A model generated the notes under the pieces. It was not told the DNA's origin and searched no databases. It worked only from the letters and a program-made list of their open reading frames with translations. 64,000 nucleotides of DNA. Source: Mixia osmundae IAM 14324. Taxonomy: Eukaryota; Basidiomycota; Mixiomycetes; Mixiales; Mixiaceae. A program made the translations under genes and the position numbers. Location of the stretch: assembly GCF_000708205.1 (NCBI RefSeq), contig NW_014575559.1, positions 1,130,906 through 1,194,905 of the forward strand. Reading direction: 5' to 3'. Shown here in pieces: positions 55,814 through 64,000 of this stretch. The number at the start of each line of letters is the position of its first letter. Position 1 is the first letter of the stretch.

Positions 55814-57646
55814 TTACAAACAGAGCGTCCCACAGCCCTGAACCGTCTCAATCGCTCGACACATCGGTACATCTGTAGCTCCTTCTGGTGCCTCGAAGCG
55901 GTCGATATTGTTATGATCCATAATTGTGACTACTGGTGCTGAAAGATACGGTTCGCTACTGAGCGTTTCGAGCGTGTGCTGGTAGCTATGCAGGAGCATA
56001 CTGTCGAGATGCCGTTGCCTGAGGCGAGATGCATCACCGTCAGAGTAATGCAATGCGTTGCGAAGGTAAGACGGCTCGAAAATGGTGACAGCGCTTTGGT
56101 TAAAGAGTTTGACGATATCGACTGTCGAAGCAAAACGCCGATGATAGACAGCAGGCTTCTTCAGCAGTTCAAAATCGGTCTTGTCTGCATCGGCTAATCT
56201 CTGCGCTCGCGTGGGTGGCCATTTCCCAGCTTTCTCGAAATGGTGAAACTCGGCATCTGATAGACCAGGGAGATCGGATGTGATGTAGATCTGCGAAGGG
56301 GGTACAAATGCTCGGTCTGTGGCATTCGCCAGGGCAAGCATGACCTTGAGCTGTCGCGAGACCGCCTCTCCGTCGCCGGCTAGTGCGCCGATAGTCAGAA
56401 TCCTGGCAGCGTGTGAGCAACCGAGGTCCCGGTATGACCAGAGACGAGCTTACCTGGGCGGGTCTGTGTAGTAGTGATCAACATCCTGCCAGAATGCGCT
56501 CTCCTTTGCATCGTAAACTTTGAGTTCCTTCTTCCCAGTGCAAGTGAGATGCAGCGCAACTACGCTGGCCGGAGGAGTCCACCCCATCGTTCGTCCCCAG
56601 ACGCGGGCTTTGTCGATGACATAGACTTGGAGACCTGTCAAGCCAGTGAACGAGCTAAGAGGAGGCCAGAAGGTATGATTGCCGGTGCGCAGTTCAGCAG
56701 CGCCCAGGTACTCGTTGACCGCCGGCTGATCCCAAGCGTCGTCTTCAGATACTTGATGCGCTATGGACTGCCATAGATCGGCGACCGCTTCTGTGCCACG
56801 CTGTGCAAAGAAGCCGATGTTGAGTGAATCGCCGCCTTCATCTTGCATCTGAATATCAAACCTGCCGTTGTCGATGTCGTGTAGATACTCAAAGATGTTA
56901 CCTTGGAAAAAGACATCGAGGTCGGAACAGATTGCTGAGTAGCCGGCGCGGGCCAAATCGCTGAGCGCCCGAGACTTTTGCCAGCCGATCGAACGATACT
57001 CGATCTCGTTGTTTCGCCTGCTTTCTCGATATCGCTCCGGGAGATCTTCTATCTTGTCGAATATGTAACACATCAAACCAGAAAGAGCGCAAGTTGACAT
57101 ACAAGCCTCATCAAGACAGAGGACAAGGAGGCTTGGCCGAGGGGTGTCAGCCGCGCTAAGCTTCCGGAAGACCTGATCAGGCTCGCCGCCGAGCTTCGGA
57201 CCTGGAGGCCGCTTGAAGGAATCTGTACGATCAGGACGCTTCAAAGCATCCAGATAGGCCACCAATTGAGGCACGACCTCTCTGAGATAGAACCCGCCTC
57301 CGATGACCGTCCAGATTGGGCGCCCTTTGCGCGGTCGACCGACTTGCGACTCGAGAAAGCTGACCATGTCAACTTGCGTGGCCCTACCTTGAGCATATCT
57401 GTGCCCAGGAATTGACAGTCGCCAAGCATGCACATCCAGCAGGTCGGTGATGTCTATTTCTTGTCGCATCAGTGCCGCACCCGCCGAGACCCATTGCCAA
57501 GGAGTAGCTGGCCTCGTCTCCGGGGCATCATCCGCTCCTGATATAGTCAAGAGAAGACCAAAGGCGAGTGAGATGATGCCAGCACATGCGAGCACATGCC
57601 GGCGGCGTGACGGCTGCGAAGTGCGCTGCTCTGGCAGTCCTCGCAT
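55814..57646 (-). CDS. Type II membrane glycosyltransferase (nucleotide-diphospho-sugar transferase type), 593 aa
   Basis: Exons complement(55814..56402, 56454..57646); frame closes. A short cytosolic N-terminus with SRRRH precedes a membrane span (VLACAGIISLAFGLLLTIS). The domain carries a DxD motif in AGYSAICSDLDVFFQ, a GGGDSLNIGFFA-type block and WPPLSSFTGL, the pattern of the fungal/plant Nucleotid_trans family, which adds sugar residues in the Golgi. The donor sugar and acceptor are unknown. A C-terminal segment with Cys (CRAIETVQGCGTLC) ends the protein. Confidence 0.75.
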
Positions 57647-58381
57647 GCTGCCTGACAAGCTCTTCGGTCAGAAGACCGCAGAAGTTTAGGCTGCATTGTG
57701 CTTGACGTCTAGCGATGCGCACGTCCGAAAGTGGCAACGCGAAGCATCCCTGTCGTGGATGCACGATCTGTCAATCCCGTCTTCCCGCGAGCGCGCGCCA
57801 TATCTTGGCACTCGAGATCTCCACATTGGTCGATCAGAGCCTGCGGAGACGCAGATCACAAGGATGCTGGCGAGTATTCGAGTGTCAGTCCGCCCATATG
57901 TCCCTGCGATCAGTGTCCGCGACATGCACGACCTGACTGAGCGGCTGTGATCTTGCTGTAGACAACCTTTGCAGCAGTGCCAGCAAGCTTGACTACATCC
58001 GGACAGTGAGCCATCCGACGTTCCATCCAATTCACCTGCAAGCCACTCTGCGCCTCCCTAGCACCCGCTGAAGCTGTCAAAATGCGCAGACCACGTCCCG
58101 ACACCTCTGGCTTGTCTCGCTACGTCACACAGTCCGCTGGAATAACTTATAGCCCTCCGTAGAGGCTGATAGTCCCGTCAGCGTGGATGACCGCAATAGT
58201 CTGTAGAACACAGCGCTCCTGCGACTCGCAGGGATCGTTGCCCAACGATGGAAAGCTTGCACATCCATCAAAACGCGTTTCACACGGAATGCCCCCGTCG
58301 TCATGCAGCCTGTTGATGCCTGACAACGTCGCAACTCATGACGTTTTCATCGCTTTAGCACAGCGGGCGAACAAAGCAGTC
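57647..58381. other. Intergenic, divergent upstream region
   Basis: About 730 bases. A minus-strand frame (57686-58030) and plus frames of 60-85 codons have no recognisable features. No RNA gene seen. Confidence 0.4.
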
Positions 58382-59114
58382 ATGTTCGCAGTCTTTGCGT
58401 TCGCATTGTCCTTCCTCGGACTTTTCGGGGTCACGTCTGGCTCGGTCATCCCGCAAGCAGATGGCTTGCAAGCTCGTCACCCCGTCGGGCCCTGGCAACC
58501 AACGACGATCACCATCTTTACCGAGATGCATGATTTGCTTTATAAAACCTACATCGACCTCCGAATCCGTCTGGACGATAACGCAAGTCTATATTATCAT
58601 TCAGTAAGGGCATTTCTGAAATTTCGACAGGGTTTGGAAGGCGGCGTTGGTCCTGGATACAAGCTTGCTTGGCAGGAGGCAAGCACTGATGCTCTCGCCG
58701 GCGCAAAGATTCGCATGATTGGTCAGGCCTGCGCTACCTGCTATCCACGGCCTAATGCGATCTGCCGCAACAGTCTCAGATAACGTACGCGATATCCTAG
58801 ATCTGACGATGTATCATCCCCTCGGAAAAGGCCTTTTTACATACTATACGATAAACGATCTTCAGCTTGGCGACACCGATGTGACAGTGAGCGCTCGTCA
58901 CCCCGTCTTGACCTGTTCTGACTCCTCTATGACTCAGCTGAGCCCGTCCCTTGTTCAGTATGTTCACCCGGAGGCTCGCTCGTGTCGCATGCTAAGAAGT
59001 GAACGGCAGAGTCGTCAGCGGAGGACGCATCATCCCGGCGCATCCTTAGATCGTTTTGTCGTATCAGCTGCAGATAGAGTCTCGCTCAATGACTATGTCA
59101 AGTCACTACCGTGA
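58382..59114 (+). CDS. Probable secreted protein of unknown function, 191-207 aa
   Basis: Exons 58382..58721, 58774..58880, 58938..59114; frame closes. The N-terminus is a strong signal peptide (MFAVFAFALSFLGLFGVTSG). The mature part has ITIFTEMHDLLYKTYIDLRI, then VRDILDLTMYHPLGKGLFT and an ending in SLNDYVKSLP. A 48 nt segment at 58570-58617 begins GCAAGT and ends CGACAG and is a multiple of three; it may be a GC-AG intron or retained coding, so two lengths are possible. No family recognised. It is the last supported gene before the subtelomeric part. Confidence 0.58.
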
Positions 59115-59194
59115 GCCCCGTGGCCGGTAGAGGTCGGTGTTTCACTCACAGACAAAGTCAACCTGATACTGTGCGGAGAATAGGGAATGCAAAC

Positions 59195-60460
59195 TCAAGA
59201 GAGACAAGAGATGCCAGAATAAGATAGACTAGGGGATATTCGAGCATTTTCTAGGCTCGCTACCTTGACTGAGGCAGCAACCGACTGAAAGATGCTCTTT
59301 GATATTCGCATAGCTCTTCGGCGCACTTTGAGCGATGAGTAGTCGACAGCGTCCAGTCCAAAGACGGCCAGCACGTCTTCCACGACTGCTCAANATGTAA
59401 TTTGACAGGAGTGCTGTTNNNACATCAGCNGNCGATCGCTNGGGCNGCGAGAGGCTNACCGTGGAGGCATGATCTGAATTGCCTCATGAGAGAGAAGCCT
59501 CGCCAAGCAGCGAGACAATGTAGATGCATTGCAGACGTAAGCGCTGAGGAAAGAAGGTGTTGCTTTTGTCAGTGCTGCCGGTAAGTCGGCTGTGTTGCTG
59601 TCGAGCCACGAGCTAGATCCGACGAGCGAGCAAGCCTCAAAGGCTGGCGGCATCCGGCAGAGCACTTGGCGCGGGCAGATACTCTTCGTTCGCTGCACAT
59701 ACCTCCTCTGAAGTTATCCATCGCTGATAGGTTGCAAAGCTACCTCCGGGCTCCAGTGTTCATAGGCAAAGCAAGATCCAGAGGCGGTTGTTGTCTTCTT
59801 GCTGACCAGCTTCTCGTCTGAACGACCGAGCGCGCCTCAACTTGACAGCCGCGAGCACAGCAGGTCAAATCTCGTCGGCTTNCGCTCGTCCGCTTGAGGC
59901 GCCTCACACGGTTGTTCCTCATCGNGGACAGGTCACCACACCTGCCTAGAGGCCGCGGTCCCGGGATGTTCCCAATTAGAGCGTCTGAAGCGGCTGTTGT
60001 CTTCTTGTCGGCCACGATTCTCGCCTCGACGAGTGAAGGCGCCTCCCCCTGATACTCGTGAGCTTCTCCAAGATTTCCAGAATGGTCACGGGCAGTCCTT
60101 CTCTCGCAGCTAGTCGCATAGAAAAGGAGCTCCCCGTCGAATCAGCCAGTGTGCGAGTCTGGCCTCGAGCTAACTCCAGATCATCACAGCTTTCGCAAAG
60201 GGTCTGAACGGGCATGTCGATCTTGTCTGTTGGTCGCCAGAGCGTCGTTGACGAGCGAGCAGGCCTCCAAATGACAGCGTGGAGCAACCACGACTAGCCA
60301 AATGTNGTCGACCAAGACTCTTCGTTCGCTGCATCTCCCTNCATAGACTACTCGTCCTCGANCATGCTGATCTCTGAGTGCTATCAAGGATCCTCGCAAG
60401 ACAGTATCGGACTTGTAATGTCGTGCTGGTCGAGACTAGCGCGCAAGGGGGAAAAAGCAC
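59195..60460 (-). pseudogene. Degenerate coding-like blocks in a gap-containing region
   Basis: Minus-strand frames here (for example VEDVLAVFGLDAVDY near 59375, and LCESCDDLELARGQ near 60200) have coding-like composition but are broken by stops, frame changes and ambiguous bases (N at 59394, 59419-59421, 59881, 60306 and others). Two blocks about 630 bp apart resemble each other (both contain GACGAGCGAGCA and CTCTTCGTTCGCTGCA). It may be a decayed duplicate or transposon-derived gene. I cannot name it. Confidence 0.35.
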
Positions 60461-62770
60461 AGACGTGCTAATTATCTCTGCTCGGGCGAGTTCGGTGATC
60501 CGCGCGCCTTGTCCGATCGATCACGCGCCTGCAGATCTGCAACCAATAGAGTCGTCTAGCATCATAGCCTTCACGTCTCTCCACAAGCTCGGCCACTATC
60601 AGATGCCAGCTTCAGACTGATGGCGGGAATGACGATCATGCCGACACCGCATGCATTTGACATTTCTCACGACAGTCTTGCGCATATTGTCTAGGCCTTG
60701 CGCTACTTGTCTCGTACTTATCGGCAATCATGTTTGATCCTTCAGTGTCATCTCTGCTATTCGATGTGCATGATGAGCCTCAATACATGCCTTTTGATTT
60801 CTCTGCGATAAATTCCGTCTTTGCAGTCGCTGCTCGATATGTCCCAGCCATGCCCTATCACCGATTATTGGTCAGAAACGGGCAATCTAGACTCAGCCAC
60901 CATCAGACCTTTCGCGCGAGTAAAGTGGAGACTGCAAGCTGACAGATCACGCTGTCATCATCGTCAAGCGGATGCATGCTAAGCAAATCTACAACATCGA
61001 TCTGTTTCCTGGCGCATGAGATTCTCATTGATACATGTTCCCTTTTTCTTCATGCACATCCAAGAGCAGCTCAAGCTGAAGAATCCCCGCTACAAGCAAT
61101 TGAAGACTCTGATCTCTTCGATCCTCCCGATGGTACTTTGGAACCGAAAGGCACCAAGGATTTTGAATCTGTCCTATAACAATCCAGCAACAAGTGAGCA
61201 CCTTCATCGAAGACAAAGGAACGTCCGAAGAAGTGACAGCAGTGGCCGAGACAAGCAGCCGGACCTGAAGACTATCCCGCTGATAATTCCAAATGCACAG
61301 TAAAGATATGGTGAGAGGTGATCACAAGCAGCAAACCGTTTGTCAGCCGTACACCTCGCCGTGTCACATATCGAACACTGTGTCAGGCCCTTCTTTGAGT
61401 CTTCAATGCTAGTGGTGGCTTATTGCTTGCAAGGATCTGAAGGAGCATATCATTTGGACGAGCGCATTCAATGCAGCGATGACCATCATGTCAACATTCA
61501 ACACGCATCTCAGCAGAAGCAAATGATCCATGGCTGACGACGTTCGCTCGAGCAATCAATGCATCAGTCGTCCGCTAGATACTGTTTTGGAGACTGTTGC
61601 TGTGTGCGACCGTCGCAAGATACTGCTTCAGCCGTACTGCCGGCCACACAGGCAGCATCGAGCTCCCTGACTGAGCTAGTATCGCGAGTGAAGGTAGTTC
61701 AGTCTGCTCCGGAGTACGAAAACATCTTTGTTGATATTTTTTTTGGCGCAGACTGACTCTCCGTCCCTCTGCATCGTCGTGATTGCATCGGGGAATCTTG
61801 CGGCGATCTCTCAAATTGCAAATTGAGTCGCATCATTAGTGATNCCGACTGGATGCCGTACCGATGAAATGCAGCAATACGACCGGGTGAAGAGTATGAG
61901 GGTCTTCGCTAAAGTCGCTGTGGTCAATCCAATGTCCTGNNAACGCGCCTAGATAAATCACGCCNATCAGATACACGGGTGATTAATAACTTTCCCATGA
62001 ATTACGCAACATTGACTTTTGGCGTGGCAAATTGAAGAAATCCCCTGGCATTTCACTACTCGCCAATGGCAAAGCGGCGCTATCCTTTCTGATCGTCGAC
62101 AACAAACATACAGATCGATCGGCTCTCCGCTATACCTTCCTTTCGCAACTTCTTCGCTCAGACCTCCAGTCCGCTCATGTATCGTCAAGTAACGCATACC
62201 TTCCAAAGTCCAGTCGACACGACTGCCACGAGCTGCCAAATCAGGCTAAGTCGCGTCGCTCATCTTCCTTCATGCCGCAGACAGCAGCTGTGGACACTGC
62301 GAGCTACATTCACTGATTATACGCTTAGACATGGTCAGATCATGCATCACCACGCCGATAGTCCGGAAGCGTGCGACACTAGCGAGCAATCATCTCTTAC
62401 TGGCCACTAGCTACGAGGCAACACGTCAGGCTAAAGGAGTGTCAGCAAGACGATCTCATCTACCGCAGTGAGAACAGCAGCGNTNNGANGAACAGACNCT
62501 CTCGCCTGCCAGTATATGCACCACACTCATCGCATATGCACACCACATCGGGTCATCGTCGAGCAAGGCCACTCGATAGACATGAGCCACTTCTATCATA
62601 TCTCAGCTAACGATCTCAAATCACTCAGCAGATGTCTATCGTGCTTGCATCATATGATATCTGTGCCGTGCGGCTGGTCAGACTGTTCCAACTCTCCGCA
62701 AATTGGCAACTTGGTCTATCGGCGCCCTACTAGCTTGGACTTGTCTATCTCGGCAATGACTCTGACCAAC
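60461..62770. other. Gene-poor subtelomeric sequence
   Basis: Frames up to about 95 codons occur but none has a supported start, intron pattern or recognisable family. Ns occur near 61843, 61940, 61965 and 62483-62498, probably marking low-quality sequence. Confidence 0.5.
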
Positions 62771-63700
62771 TCGCATTGACCGACAGTCCCGCGATGGATT
62801 ATGCACTGCTTACCAGATCTGGGCAATCGTCATCCTACTCTCAACAGCTGTCCACATGTGTTCTCGTCTTTCAGCTCGACAACTCTAAACTGCCTGCCTT
62901 GCACTGCACATTGCACATGATCAGAGTGACTTCCGACTAGACTGTGTCAAAGATGACATCAGATGCATCTACACTTTCACACTGATGATTGTCCACCACG
63001 GACTCACCCTCTTGACAATGACATCGTCTGACTCACACTCGATGTCAGATACACACTAGACCCTCTACCAGCGCATATGCATCGGCGACTTGCAGCCCGC
63101 TTTCTGCAAATGTGGCATTGAGTGACTTCATCACAGCGGCAATCATCTCAGCCCGTCAGCCGTCCAGCTGGCATCTCTGACTGCACCGACATTCTCTTGC
63201 ACGGTCATTCGAGTCAGTGTGTCGAGCTATAGATGGCATTATCAGACCAGGCGACTGCTTGACTAGAGCAGACATTGATGCGACATGATCACTGACGAGA
63301 AAGGGCATGAGATCGATGACAGCAGTCAAGCCAATCACTCGAGCTGGTACTTTACAGCTTGTCAGACTATCCTCATCAGAACGTACTGCCACTTGCACAG
63401 TCAATCAGTTGCTGTGGAGCAAGCATACTGTATGACTGTGAGCGACTATGCTGACCGCTTCACAGTCGAGCTGACGATCTTTGACCAGTCACGGACTATG
63501 ACCTGCGCCTGTGTCATGCTATAGCTAGCTCATCATCGGCTCAGACTGCAACTGGACTGCCCGAAAAGTTGACCTGGTCTATCGACTCCCGGCTGAGTGA
63601 GAGTTCAGCTACAAGCATCGACGCCGTCCAGCACCTACTTGACGCCCAGCGATGGTAACATGTATCTACCACTCTGCACTCTCACGATCTCATCAACCGT
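62771..63700. other. Low-complexity subtelomeric sequence enriched in TGACTC/CAGACT-like words
   Basis: The words TGACTCAC, GATCAC, TGTCAGA and CAGACTG recur at short irregular spacing. No gene is supported. Confidence 0.4.
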
Positions 63701-63710
63701 CTGTGCTATC

Positions 63711-64000
63711 GTGACTCAGGCCGAGTCAATGATCTCAGATGGATCACTCAGACTGACCTGGACAAGGACGAGCTATAAGAAGGACGAGCTATAAGAAGGA
63801 CGAGCGTGGACAAGGACCAGACAAGGAGCAGCCTGGACAAGGACGAGCCTGAACCAGTAGACACAAACCCTAATCTCTAGCCATTGTGACTCCTGCCGAG
63901 TCAATGATCTCAGATGGATCTCTCAGACTGACCTGGACAAGGACGAGCTATAAGAAGGACGAGCTATAAGAAGGACGAGCGTGGACAAGGACTAGACAAG
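63711..64000. repeat. Subtelomeric tandem repeat, about 175 bp period
   Basis: The unit starting at 63721 (CCGAGTCAATGATCTCAGAT) recurs at 63896 with near-identical following sequence (GGATC(A/T)CTCAGACTGACC, then TGGACAAGGACGAGC), giving a period of 175 bp. Inside each unit a 16 bp word (GACGAGCTATAAGAAG) is repeated twice and then changes to GACGAGCGTGGACAAG. A single AAACCCTAA occurs at 63865-63873 between the units, telomere-like but not an array. The window ends within the second unit. Confidence 0.85.

Noticed and set aside
63761-63800. KDEL-like codons (AAG GAC GAG CTA TAA) in the terminal repeat
   Set aside because: No upstream gene reaches them; they are an accident of the repeated word.
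1-64000. CRISPR arrays, rRNA and tRNA genes
   Set aside because: None seen. The genome is eukaryotic and no cloverleaf with A and B boxes was convincing; a tRNAscan run would settle small misses.

Overview
The window is eukaryotic and fungal. Almost every gene is cut by 41-70 nt GT-AG introns with CTGAC or CTAAC branch sites, splice phases close exactly, and the proteins (TPR/F-box/LRR protein, HAM1-like protein, fungal PARP-type zinc finger, BBP, calcipressin, IML2 family) are fungal. Compact genes, short introns and protein style suggest a basidiomycete, perhaps Pucciniomycotina (Mixia-like); the taxon is inference. The right end, from about 59.2 kb, is gene-poor, contains Ns and ends in tandem repeats, so it is probably subtelomeric.

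Layout: 0-8.6 kb holds the tail of an unknown gene, a GLC8/inhibitor-2 homologue (-), BRE1 (+) and a large catalase (+). 8.9-13.4 kb has three related short-chain dehydrogenases, one of them a broken fragment, around calcipressin (RCN1) and a probable secreted protein. 13.9-24.4 kb is a secretome island: several small secreted proteins, a GH18 chitinase-like protein, an IML2-type gene, and at least four members of a tiny cysteine-rich secreted family. 24.6-58 kb is housekeeping: Nudix hydrolase, seven-TM protein, DAP1, bZIP, HAM1-like BPI-fold protein, cytosolic Phe-tRNA synthetase beta, BBP/SF1, ribosomal uS12 (RPS23), MLH3, RING/TRAF protein, an unknown 862-aa protein, an ER J-protein, zf-PARP protein, TDP1, Dia2/Pof3-type F-box protein and a type II glycosyltransferase. 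58.4-59.1 kb is another probable secreted protein.

Several genes share themes: DNA damage and genome stability (BRE1, MLH3, TDP1, zf-PARP protein, the Dia2-type F-box protein); sterol/heme and redox (DAP1, catalase); calcium/phosphatase signalling (RCN1, GLC8). No operon logic is implied.

The most novel item is the family of 51-55 aa secreted proteins (genes at 14882, 22366, 23172 and 24074). Each has an 18-codon signal-peptide exon ending in a phase-0 intron, a C-x7/8-C-x5-C core with Trp two residues after the third Cys, a fourth Cys near the C-terminus, and (for the tandem copies) a shared upstream element. Exon borders given below were worked out by hand from splice signals and frame closure; they are models, not transcript evidence.
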